A stretch of DNA of 59,004 bases from NCBI GenBank assembly GCA_913030895.1, contig CAJWGK010000004.1, positions 1 through 59,004 of the forward strand. Reading direction: 5' to 3'. Below the pieces are notes generated by a model, which was not told the origin of the DNA, did no database searches, and saw nothing but the letters and a program-made list of their open reading frames with translations. This stretch comes from an uncultured Flavobacteriaceae bacterium (GTDB taxonomy: Bacteria; Bacteroidota; Bacteroidia; Flavobacteriales; Flavobacteriaceae). Below, piece after piece: positions 44,584 through 52,991 of the stretch (position 1 is its first letter; each line of letters begins with the position of its first letter). The translations under genes and the position numbers were made by a program.

Positions 44584-45478
44584 AAAAGCTAAACCCTTAT
44601 TGGTTTTCTTTATTTGCTTAAATGCAATATGCCAGGAACCCATTGAGCCAGATTGGAAAGATTTAAACTATGCGGGAGATGGAGAAAGCTATCATACTAT
44701 GGATATTTATTTACCCACTAGTGACTCTAAAAAAAGTCCATTAATTTTAACAATCTACGGTAGTGCGTGGAGATCTAATCGGAGCAAAGCCTCAAAATAT
44801 ATCAAAACGTCACTCATCAAACCACTGGTTGAAGCAGGTTTTGCAGTAGCTTCAATCAACCACAGGTCAAGTACAGATGCATTATTCCCAGCACAAATAC
44901 ATGATGTAAAAGCAGCCATAAGGTTCCTAAGAGGGAATGCCAAAGAATATAAAATTGACCCCACTTTTGTTGGAGTAACTGGAAGTTCATCTGGCGGACA
45001 CCTTGCAGCAATGGCAGGAACTACATCTCATAACAAAATGATGGAGGGTAACGTAGGTAGCTTTTTGGATTACAACAGTCATGTGAATGCAGTGGTCGAT
45101 TGGTTTGGTCCAACTGATTTCTTATTAATGGATATATGTGGTTCCAGAATGGTTCACGATGCTATTAATTCTCCCGAATCAAAACTAATTGGTGGAGCGA
45201 TTCAAGAAAACAAGAAACACGCTATTGCGGCGAATCCAATCACTTATATAAGTTCTGAAACACCCCCATTCTTAATAATCCATGGAATGGTAGATTTAAC
45301 TGTACCCTATTGTCAGAGCAAAGTATTAAAAATAGCCCTTGATTCAGCAAAAATTCAAAGTGAGCTAATTTCAGTAAGAGACGGTGGACATGGTAGAAAC
45401 GTTTTTAAGGAAGAATTTCAAAATAAAATGGTAATGTTTTTTAAAAAAGAACTGAATAAATCCTTAGTTAATGAATAA
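44573..45478 (+). CDS. Exported alpha/beta-hydrolase esterase, tandem copy 1
   Basis: A 301-aa exported enzyme of the BD-FAE-like alpha/beta-hydrolase group. Signal peptide MMIKKAKPLLVFFICLNAICQ; oxyanion region LTIYGSAWRSN near residue 60; nucleophile elbow GSSSG at 137-141 (Ser139); Asp in MVDLTVPY and His in DGGHGRN near the C terminus complete the triad. It is closely similar to the next gene (for example FPAQIHDVKAA and FLR/YLR motifs are shared), so the pair arose by duplication. Likely activity is removal of acyl or aromatic ester groups from the glycan. Confidence 0.85.
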   Translation: MMIKKAKPLLVFFICLNAICQEPIEPDWKDLNYAGDGESYHTMDIYLPTSDSKKSPLILTIYGSAWRSNRSKASKYIKTSLIKPLVEAGFAVASINHRSSTDALFPAQIHDVKAAIRFLRGNAKEYKIDPTFVGVTGSSSGGHLAAMAGTTSHNKMMEGNVGSFLDYNSHVNAVVDWFGPTDFLLMDICGSRMVHDAINSPESKLIGGAIQENKKHAIAANPITYISSETPPFLIIHGMVDLTVPYCQSKVLKIALDSAKIQSELISVRDGGHGRNVFKEEFQNKMVMFFKKELNKSLVNE

Positions 45479-46367
45479 ATTAATATTCTCTTTTTTTCTC
45501 GCAACCTTTATAGTTCAATCTCAAGGTTATAAATTGCCTGATTTTGTTGATATTGACTATGGAGGTGAAAAAAAAATCTCTCAATTCATGGACATATACC
45601 TACCAAATGGAAATAAAGATTCCTATCCAGTGGTAATAGTTATTCACGGCAGTGGTTGGAGAGCAAATAACAAAAAATCTATTGATTATGGTAGAAATGT
45701 TTTTGTTAACCCATTAACTCAAAAAAACTTTGCTGTAGCGATAATAAACCATAGATCTTCCACACTAGACTCTATCTTCCCGGCCCAAATTCATGATGTA
45801 AAAGCTGCAGTTAGATATTTGAGAGCAAAAGCTAAAGAATTAAGCTTAGATCCCTCATTTGTTGGTATAACAGGCTATTCTTCAGGAGGACATTTAGCGG
45901 CTTTGGCAGGAACATCATCCTATGACCGGACAGTCGAGGGAAACGTTGGTAAATACTTGAATTTCAGTAGTCATATAGATGCTGTAGTTGATTTTTATGG
46001 TCCAACCGACATGTCAGTATTTGATGATTGCCTTAAAACAATGGGTAAACAATTTAAAAGTCCAAGGAAAATACCCTTATTTGATAATTTCGTCGATCAA
46101 GTTCCAAAAGAAGTTCAGAGAGCAAACCCAATAGCATATATCAAGGAGGATTCTCCACCATTTCTTATATTCCACGGTGAAAATGACCTTACTGTTCCTA
46201 TCTGTCAAAGTAAAATTTTACATGAGGCACTTCTAAAAAAAGGGATAAATAGCGAACTAGTAATCGACGAAAATGGAGATCATTGTGGTAATAATCTTAT
46301 GCCCCATCACACTTCAAAAATGGTAAATTTTTTTTCAACTACTTTAAAATCAAAATATGAAAATTAA
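45471..46367 (+). CDS. Exported alpha/beta-hydrolase esterase, tandem copy 2
   Basis: A 298-aa paralogue of the preceding gene with signal peptide MNKLIFSFFLATFIVQSQG. Oxyanion motif VVIVIHGSGWRAN has the usual HG, unlike copy 1, where the corresponding residues are YG. The nucleophile elbow is GYSSG at 135-139 (Ser137), the acid is in ENDLTVPI and the His in NGDHCGN. It overlaps copy 1 by 8 bases and the following sulfatase by 11. Retention of both copies with differing oxyanion residues suggests two related ester substrates. Confidence 0.85.
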   Translation: MNKLIFSFFLATFIVQSQGYKLPDFVDIDYGGEKKISQFMDIYLPNGNKDSYPVVIVIHGSGWRANNKKSIDYGRNVFVNPLTQKNFAVAIINHRSSTLDSIFPAQIHDVKAAVRYLRAKAKELSLDPSFVGITGYSSGGHLAALAGTSSYDRTVEGNVGKYLNFSSHIDAVVDFYGPTDMSVFDDCLKTMGKQFKSPRKIPLFDNFVDQVPKEVQRANPIAYIKEDSPPFLIFHGENDLTVPICQSKILHEALLKKGINSELVIDENGDHCGNNLMPHHTSKMVNFFSTTLKSKYEN

Positions 46368-48102
46368 AAATAAAGTTTTAGCACTGATTGCAATAACAAT
46401 AATACTGGGTTGCGAGTTAAATAGTGACAAAAAAGAACCTTTAAATATTCTTTGGCTTGTGGCAGAAGATCTAAGTCCATTTTATCTTAACGCATACGGG
46501 GATCCGAGAGCGGCAACACCAAACTTAGACCGTTTAGCGCGAGAGGGTGTAGTGTACACAAATAATTTCTCCGTATCTGGTGTTTGCTCTCCAAGTCGAG
46601 CTACACTCGCAACAGGTTTGTATCCAAATTCATTTGGTGCGCAAAACATGCGGACTCTCAACCAGCAACCTGCAGCTAGAGAGGCTGGAATAATAGATTA
46701 CCAAGCAGTGCCTCCAAAAGAGGTCAAAATGGTAAGTGAAATAATGCGTGAAAATGGATACTATACCACAAATAATTCGAAAGAAGATTATCAGTTTTTT
46801 AAATCTGAATTGGCATGGGATGAATCTAGTGTGTATGCTCATTGGAGAAATAGACCTGACGGAAATATTCCATTTTTCAGCATATTTAATTTTGGTGTTT
46901 GCCATGAATCTGGAATGTGGAATACTAGAGAAAACTTTTTTGATACTGGAGATGAATTCCCCCCCGATAGGAGTGTAAAAAAATGGTGGGAGAAATATTC
47001 CGATTCACACGTCCCTCTTTTAGTTCCTGAGGATTTAGATGTTGAAGTACCTCCGTATCTACCGCAAAATGAAATTGGAGAAAATGCTATGAAAAGAATG
47101 TACACCAACGTAATGAGAATGGATAAAGGTGTTGGTAGAATTCTTAATCAATTAGAAGAGGATGGTCTTTTAGAGAAAACTATTATTGTATGGTATTCTG
47201 ATCATGGTGGTCCACTACCCCGACAAAAAAGATTGCTTTATGATTCTGGACTAAAAGTTCCACTTATAATTAGGTATCCCAATAAGGTTAGGGCTGGAGA
47301 AAGAGATGACCGATTAACTAGCTTTGTGGACTTCCCCCCTACACTATTGTCAATGGTTGGTATCCAGCCCCCTAGCTATATGCAAGGACAGGCATTTGAA
47401 GGAAATTTTAAGGCTGAAATACCGAGAAAGTTCATTCATGGGCACGCTGATCGTTTTGACGAAAGTGTTGATATGATTCGTGCGGTTCGCAATAAACGAT
47501 TCAAATACTTAAAGAATTTTAATCCCGAAAAACCTTATTATTTACCTCTTGAGTATCGTGAAAACATGGCCGTTATGCAAGAATTGTTACGCATGCGCGA
47601 TCAAGGTGAATTAGATGAGAATCAAGCGCTTTGGTTCAGACAAACCAAAGAAATTGAGGAACTGTTTGACACAGAAAACGATCCTCACGAACTAAATAAC
47701 ATCGCTAAAGACCCTGCCTATGCAGATGTCCTAGCCGAGCTAAGAGCAGAATGCGATAGGTGGATGAATGAAATCGATGACAAAGGATTTATAAATGAGG
47801 TAGATCTAATCGCTGATTTTTATCCAAACAAAAAACCACAATTAACTGACGCTCCGGTAATCGAAATTAATGATGGTAAAGTCAGTGTCAGTTGTAACAC
47901 CCCAGGAGCACGGATAGGTTATCGCTATGTCTCAGATAAAGCACCTTATCTTGGATGGAAGTTCTATTCAGAACCTATTCAGGCAAAGGCAGATGATACC
48001 CTCGAAATAATTACTCACCGTCTTGGTTTCAAATATGGAATCACCAGTGTTTATGGAGGTCAGAGTAGAACGACCGTTTACCCTCCAAACAGGCATGATT
48101 AA
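46357..48102 (+). CDS. S1-family sulfatase with C-terminal beta-domain, lipoprotein
   Basis: A 581-aa formylglycine sulfatase resembling heparan N-sulfatase-like S1 members. Cys19 in IILGCEL is a lipobox; metal region LVAEDLSPFYLNAYGD (Glu37, Asp38); formylglycine site CSPSR (77-81) with ATLATGLYPNSFGAQNMRT; YSDHGGPLPRQK gives the remaining metal ligands. From about residue 490 an extra domain follows (IEINDGKVSVSCNTPGARIGYRYV and FYSEPIQAKADDTLEI), with the pattern of the C-terminal beta-sandwich of chitobiase-type proteins. It is the longest sulfatase in the locus. Confidence 0.92.
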   Translation: MKIKNKVLALIAITIILGCELNSDKKEPLNILWLVAEDLSPFYLNAYGDPRAATPNLDRLAREGVVYTNNFSVSGVCSPSRATLATGLYPNSFGAQNMRTLNQQPAAREAGIIDYQAVPPKEVKMVSEIMRENGYYTTNNSKEDYQFFKSELAWDESSVYAHWRNRPDGNIPFFSIFNFGVCHESGMWNTRENFFDTGDEFPPDRSVKKWWEKYSDSHVPLLVPEDLDVEVPPYLPQNEIGENAMKRMYTNVMRMDKGVGRILNQLEEDGLLEKTIIVWYSDHGGPLPRQKRLLYDSGLKVPLIIRYPNKVRAGERDDRLTSFVDFPPTLLSMVGIQPPSYMQGQAFEGNFKAEIPRKFIHGHADRFDESVDMIRAVRNKRFKYLKNFNPEKPYYLPLEYRENMAVMQELLRMRDQGELDENQALWFRQTKEIEELFDTENDPHELNNIAKDPAYADVLAELRAECDRWMNEIDDKGFINEVDLIADFYPNKKPQLTDAPVIEINDGKVSVSCNTPGARIGYRYVSDKAPYLGWKFYSEPIQAKADDTLEIITHRLGFKYGITSVYGGQSRTTVYPPNRHD

Positions 48103-48117
48103 AGATAAAAAAAGGGA

Positions 48118-49536
48118 GTGAAACGAATTGGAGTTTATTTTTTCCTGCTCTGTGGGCTATTTTCATGTACTGAGGAAAGACCAAACGTTTTGTTGATTGT
48201 TGTTGACGATCTTCGTCCCCTGGATGATGCCATTACCCCAAATATAGATCAACTGGCTGAAAAAGGAATTCGTTTTACCAATGCCTTTTCTCAATATGCC
48301 AACTGCTCTCCCTCAAGAAGAAGTTTCCTCTCTGGCTTGAGTCCAGTAAGAGGCGACAGCGGTGGGAATTTAAATCATTACCTCAAAAATAATCCACAGG
48401 TCAGTATGCCAGCTTATTTTAAGCAGTTTGGTTATACTACCGCATCATTGGGTAAGGTTTACCACGGGTTAAAAGAAGATCGAGATTCTTGGGATTATTA
48501 TCATGACATTCCCTTTAGTAATCAATTTCACCCCTGGGAATCCTATGCTAGTATTAAAAATCAACAAATAAAAAATCTGGACAATAGACCGGCTGTAGAA
48601 AATGAAGCTGAGGCACTAGATCAATACAACGATTATAATATTTCCCTAAAAGTAATGGAAATGTTGGAAACTTATAAAGATCAACCCTTTTTTATGACCG
48701 TTGGCTTTCGTAAGCCTCACCTACCATTTGCAGCACCCAGACAATTTTGGGATTTATACAAAAGAGAACAATTCAAACTCTCAAAATACGCTTCTGCACC
48801 AGTGTTGGGAGACACCATCGTATATCAATGGTCTGAATTGGCGAGCTATGCACCTTATTCAAGCAGTTATAAAACAGGAAATTACAGAAACAAAAAAGTA
48901 TCTGATTTCCAAAGCATGGAATTAAAACACGGTTATTATGCCTGTGTCTCCTACATTGATTTTTTAGTTGGACAATTATTGGAAAAGCTCGAAAAACTAA
49001 ACTTAGATAAAAAAACGATTGTGGTATTCACCGCAGATCACGGATTTCATTTGGGAGAACAACAAATTTGGGGTAAGCACAGTAATTACAAGCTGAGTAC
49101 ACAGGTACCATTAATTATCTATGATCCCAATTTAAATCCAGGTAAAAATATAAGGGAGGGTTTTGTCGAGCTGTTAGATCTTTATCCAACTTTAACTGAA
49201 CTAGCTGGTTTGGGTAAACCCGAAAAAGCAGACGGAAAGAGTATGCTACCATTGATGCATAATCCTGATGCACCCAGTTTTTCAGCTGCCTTTAGCATGT
49301 ATCAAAGTTTTCAAAAAGATGTTTCTATCAAAGATCTGAAAGCTTATGCAATTCATACCAAAAATCATACTTATATTGAATGGTGGGATTTTAAAGAAAA
49401 GGAAATTGTCCAACAAGAACTCTATGAACTCAACAAAGGGATAGAAAGAGTTAATGTTATAAGTCAAGAAACATCTCAAAGTGTAATAAGTAAATTATCA
49501 GACAAAATAAATCGCTACAACTCAAAATTAAATTAA
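48118..49536 (+). CDS. S1-family sulfatase, iduronate-2-sulfatase-like, lipoprotein
   Basis: A 472-aa formylglycine sulfatase with the features of iduronate-2-sulfatase-like members: VVDDLRPLDDAITPNIDQLAEKG, formylglycine site CSPSR at 63-67 followed by RSFLSGLSPVRGD, VGFRKPHLPFAAP and TADHGFHLGEQQIWGKHSNY. Cys17 in LFSCTEE is a lipobox. Translation starts at GTG 48118, since no ATG fits; a GGGAG stretch directly precedes it. It lies 15 bases after the previous sulfatase and 3 before GH29. The similarity suggests attack on 2-O-sulfate of a uronic acid or pyranose, but that is an inference. Confidence 0.92.
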   Translation: MKRIGVYFFLLCGLFSCTEERPNVLLIVVDDLRPLDDAITPNIDQLAEKGIRFTNAFSQYANCSPSRRSFLSGLSPVRGDSGGNLNHYLKNNPQVSMPAYFKQFGYTTASLGKVYHGLKEDRDSWDYYHDIPFSNQFHPWESYASIKNQQIKNLDNRPAVENEAEALDQYNDYNISLKVMEMLETYKDQPFFMTVGFRKPHLPFAAPRQFWDLYKREQFKLSKYASAPVLGDTIVYQWSELASYAPYSSSYKTGNYRNKKVSDFQSMELKHGYYACVSYIDFLVGQLLEKLEKLNLDKKTIVVFTADHGFHLGEQQIWGKHSNYKLSTQVPLIIYDPNLNPGKNIREGFVELLDLYPTLTELAGLGKPEKADGKSMLPLMHNPDAPSFSAAFSMYQSFQKDVSIKDLKAYAIHTKNHTYIEWWDFKEKEIVQQELYELNKGIERVNVISQETSQSVISKLSDKINRYNSKLN

Positions 49537-49539
49537 AAA

Positions 49540-50955
49540 ATGAAGTCAAATAAAAGTATCCAAAAATGGCTTTCAGTTTTATTACTGTTTACCTCACTAG
49601 TCTCCTTTTCTCAGAAGAAAATTTGGGATGAAACCAAGGCTGAAAAAAAGGAACGCATGGCCTGGTGGACAGACGCAAGATTTGGAATGTTTATCCACTG
49701 GGGACTTTATGCTCAGCCTGCGCGACATGAGTGGGTTAAAAGTAAAGAGCGTATGTCCAATGAGGATTATCAAAAGTATTTTGATGTTTTCAATCCTGAT
49801 TTATTCGACCCGACAGATTGGGCAAAGCAAGCCAAAGCTGCCGGAATGAAATATGTAGTCATAACGGCAAAACATCACGAAGGATTTAATTTATTTGATT
49901 CTAAATACACCGATTATAAAGCAACTAATACTCCCTATGGAAAAGATATTCTCGAAGAATGGGTAAGCGCATTCAGAGCCGAGGGACTGAAAATTGGATT
50001 TTATTATTCGCTATTTGATTGGCACCATCCAGATTTTACGATAGATATTAAACACCCACTGAGATATCCACAACACAGTAATGGGCCTGAAAGAATAGCA
50101 GCCAACAAAAACCCCAAAATAGACCAGTACTATAAAGAGGTCAATAAAGGAAGAGATTTGAAAAAATACCAGAATTATCTTCACAATCAGGTAAGGGAGA
50201 TTTTGACGAATTACGGTAAAATTGATATCATTTGGTTAGATTTCTCCTATCCCCATCTGCCTTTTGGAAAAGGGCGTGAGGAATGGGATTCTGAGAGACT
50301 GATCAAAATGGTGAGAGAATTACAACCCCACATTTTAGTCAATAACCGTGCAGATTTAGACGAGTACTGGGGAGGATGGGATTTTATTACGCCTGAGCAA
50401 CATATCCCTGAGTCATGGCCTGAGGAAAATGGCGAAAAGGCCTATTGGGAAACTTGTGCCACCTTTTCTGGTTCATGGGGCTACTATCGAGATGAGATTT
50501 CTTGGAAGACCAACCGTCATTTGCTTTCAATGTTGATCGAAACCACTAGTAAAGGTGGGAATTTATTACTTAATGTAGGTCCGACTGCAAGAGGAACCTT
50601 TGATTATAGGGCAGAGAATGCACTGGAAAAGATAGGCGATTGGATGAGAGTAAATAGCCGTTCTATTTATGGCTGCACCCAAGCTCCCAAGTCATGGAAA
50701 GCTCCAAAAGGAACTATGTTGACCTTTAACGCTAAAACCAATCGTTTGTACATTCATATTATGGATTACAAAACAAATGGTATCAGGCTGTCTAATGCAT
50801 TTGGCAAAGTCAAATACGCACAATTCTTGCATGATGCCTCTGAGGTTAACTTCGTTAAATACTGGAAACCAGAACACGCCGATGATATCATTTTGAGAAC
50901 CCCGGCTTTAAAACCCAATGTGGAAATACCCGTCATAGAATTAATTTTGGAATAA
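49540..50955 (+). CDS. GH29 alpha-L-fucosidase, exported
   Basis: A 471-aa retaining alpha-L-fucosidase. Signal peptide ends LVSFSQ. Conserved blocks are WWTDARFGMFIHWGLYAQPA (42-61), YVVITAKHHEGFNLFDS (105-121), and IDIIWLDFSY with the nucleophile Asp234. RHLLSMLIETTSKGGNLLLNVGPTARG is the usual later signature. A C-terminal beta-sandwich closes the protein. It implies terminal alpha-linked fucose on the substrate. The next gene overlaps its stop by one base (TAATG). Confidence 0.95.
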   Translation: MKSNKSIQKWLSVLLLFTSLVSFSQKKIWDETKAEKKERMAWWTDARFGMFIHWGLYAQPARHEWVKSKERMSNEDYQKYFDVFNPDLFDPTDWAKQAKAAGMKYVVITAKHHEGFNLFDSKYTDYKATNTPYGKDILEEWVSAFRAEGLKIGFYYSLFDWHHPDFTIDIKHPLRYPQHSNGPERIAANKNPKIDQYYKEVNKGRDLKKYQNYLHNQVREILTNYGKIDIIWLDFSYPHLPFGKGREEWDSERLIKMVRELQPHILVNNRADLDEYWGGWDFITPEQHIPESWPEENGEKAYWETCATFSGSWGYYRDEISWKTNRHLLSMLIETTSKGGNLLLNVGPTARGTFDYRAENALEKIGDWMRVNSRSIYGCTQAPKSWKAPKGTMLTFNAKTNRLYIHIMDYKTNGIRLSNAFGKVKYAQFLHDASEVNFVKYWKPEHADDIILRTPALKPNVEIPVIELILE

Positions 50956-52991
50956 TGATTAGAGGAATTACCCTTTTATTTATCATTACAATATTTGGCT
51001 GTCAATCGGACCAAGAGAGACATTTAGCTTTTGCCAGTTTATTTCAGGATCATATGGTATTGCAACAAGCGACTATCGTGACCATTTGGGGTAAGGCACA
51101 GCCAGGGTCTAATGTAAGTTTGGACAGCAGTTGGGGAGAGGCAGTGAAAACTGTTGCAGATGAGGCAGGGCAATGGACCGTTGAAATGGCCACTAAAAAA
51201 ACTGACCACCAATCTCACCAATTGACCTTAAAGTCTAACAATCAAACCATCACCCTAAAAGATATTCTTTTAGGAGAAGTTTGGCTGGCGTCTGGTCAAT
51301 CCAATATGGGCTGGCGAATGACTCGTCTCTTTAAAAAACCACATGAACTACACGAGGGTGAAACCAGTGAAATTTCAACCGCTAATTTTCCCGAGTTTAG
51401 AATGTTTAATGTTGGAGGAGAAATTGCATTTACACCAAAAAAAGCTGTTGAAGGAAAGTGGGAAGTTTGTTCGCCTGAAACAGTTCCAAATTTTTCAGCA
51501 ACATCCTATTTTTTTGGTAAAAAACTAATGCAAAACTTAAAGGTACCCATAGGAATCATTATGTCAACTTCAGCTATGGGCTCACCAGCAGAAAGCTGGG
51601 CCACTATTGATTTTATTGAAAAGGTCAGTGGATTTGAAGATACCTCCAGGAAAATTGCTATCGCAATAGACTCAACAACGGCTTATAACCGCTGGCGAAA
51701 GAATCATAATTATTTGACCAATAATCAGCTTGTCAATGTGGACAAAATAAGGTACATCAATGAGGCCAACAAATCATTTTTTCGACCTGATTTTGATGAC
51801 AGCAATTGGAAAACCAAAAGCTTGAAAGAAATTGCTGATGCCTTTGAAAAAAACAATTTTAATGGCGTGGGATGGATACGACAAAATTTCAATTTTGACC
51901 TTCAACAAAAAAACGGATTGACGTTTGAAATGGGTAATACATCTGAGCTATTTGTGGTCTTCATCAATGGAAAAATAGTAGGTAGATTAAACTCATTCAG
52001 TAATGCAAGCTCGCGTTTTGACATTCCAGATGGTTTGATTCAACAAGGGAAAAACACCATTGCCATCAGGTTGATAGATGTTCATGGCTCAGGGGGGTTG
52101 GTTCAGGATGAAAGCCTAGGGATTTATTTAAATGATAAGAAAATCTACTCTTTCCAAAATCAATGGAAACTCAAAATGACCGCTTGGCTAACAGAGATGC
52201 TATTTTACGAACTTAATAATGGCATTGAAGGAATTGTACTTCCCTCCAAAGACCGAATGGAACTGAATGGTGGAATGCCAACAATGTGGAATAATACCAT
52301 CATAGCTCCCCTAGCACCCTATACTGTTAAAGGATTTATTTGGTATCAGGGAGAGGGAAACAGATCTCGAGCTGCCGCTTATGAATCCGTTTTCTCTTCG
52401 GTAATTGATAGCTACAGATCGCAATGGAACAATAATCAACTACCATTCTATTACGTTCAGTTGGCTCCTTACGAGGATTTACCCAACCGAAAAAAGTACC
52501 AAGGAGAATTGGTGGCAGAACTCAGAGAGGCACAAAGGTTGACCTTGAAAAAAAACAAAGTTGGTATGGCTATTACAATGGATATTGGAGACAGTCTGGA
52601 TATTCATCCTAAAATCAAAAAACCGGTTGGAGAAAGGCTGGCGCTTTGGGCTTTAGCCAAAGATTACGGTTATGAGGATCTTATTTTTTCGGGTCCTATT
52701 TTTGAATCTGTCGCCTTCCAAGATGGAAAGGCTATTGTTTCTTTTGATCATGTCGGTAGTGGATTATTATGTACGGATAAAGAATTAAAGCATTTTGAAA
52801 TTGCTGGAGAGGATAACAAGTACTACAGCGCCAATGCAAAAATTAAGGGCGATAAAGTAATTGCTTGGTCAAAAAAAGTTTCTTTTCCAAAATATATTAG
52901 GTATGGTTGGAAAAATTATTTGAAACCAACTTTTTTTAATAAAGAAGGTCTTCCTGCCTCCTCATTTAGCTCTAAAAATCCATTTAAATAA
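50955..52991 (+). CDS. Sialate-O-acetylesterase-like (SASA) protein, tandem copy 1
   Basis: A 678-aa lipoprotein (Cys16 in TIFGCQSD) of the SASA esterase family. An N-terminal beta-domain (SLFQDHMVLQQATIVTIWGKA) precedes the catalytic SGNH-like domain, with nucleophile Ser116 in WLASGQSNMGW and GFIWYQGEGNRSRA. The catalytic Asp-x-x-His is in DSLDIHPKIKKPVGERLALWALA. Between about residues 275 and 400 a galactose-binding-like jelly roll is inserted (VGWIRQNFNF and FVVFINGKIVGRLNSFSN). Probable role: deacetylation of the glycan; sialic acid itself is not implied. GQSNMGW and GEGNR deviate from the usual GQSNMEMP and GESN. Confidence 0.87.
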   Translation: MIRGITLLFIITIFGCQSDQERHLAFASLFQDHMVLQQATIVTIWGKAQPGSNVSLDSSWGEAVKTVADEAGQWTVEMATKKTDHQSHQLTLKSNNQTITLKDILLGEVWLASGQSNMGWRMTRLFKKPHELHEGETSEISTANFPEFRMFNVGGEIAFTPKKAVEGKWEVCSPETVPNFSATSYFFGKKLMQNLKVPIGIIMSTSAMGSPAESWATIDFIEKVSGFEDTSRKIAIAIDSTTAYNRWRKNHNYLTNNQLVNVDKIRYINEANKSFFRPDFDDSNWKTKSLKEIADAFEKNNFNGVGWIRQNFNFDLQQKNGLTFEMGNTSELFVVFINGKIVGRLNSFSNASSRFDIPDGLIQQGKNTIAIRLIDVHGSGGLVQDESLGIYLNDKKIYSFQNQWKLKMTAWLTEMLFYELNNGIEGIVLPSKDRMELNGGMPTMWNNTIIAPLAPYTVKGFIWYQGEGNRSRAAAYESVFSSVIDSYRSQWNNNQLPFYYVQLAPYEDLPNRKKYQGELVAELREAQRLTLKKNKVGMAITMDIGDSLDIHPKIKKPVGERLALWALAKDYGYEDLIFSGPIFESVAFQDGKAIVSFDHVGSGLLCTDKELKHFEIAGEDNKYYSANAKIKGDKVIAWSKKVSFPKYIRYGWKNYLKPTFFNKEGLPASSFSSKNPFK

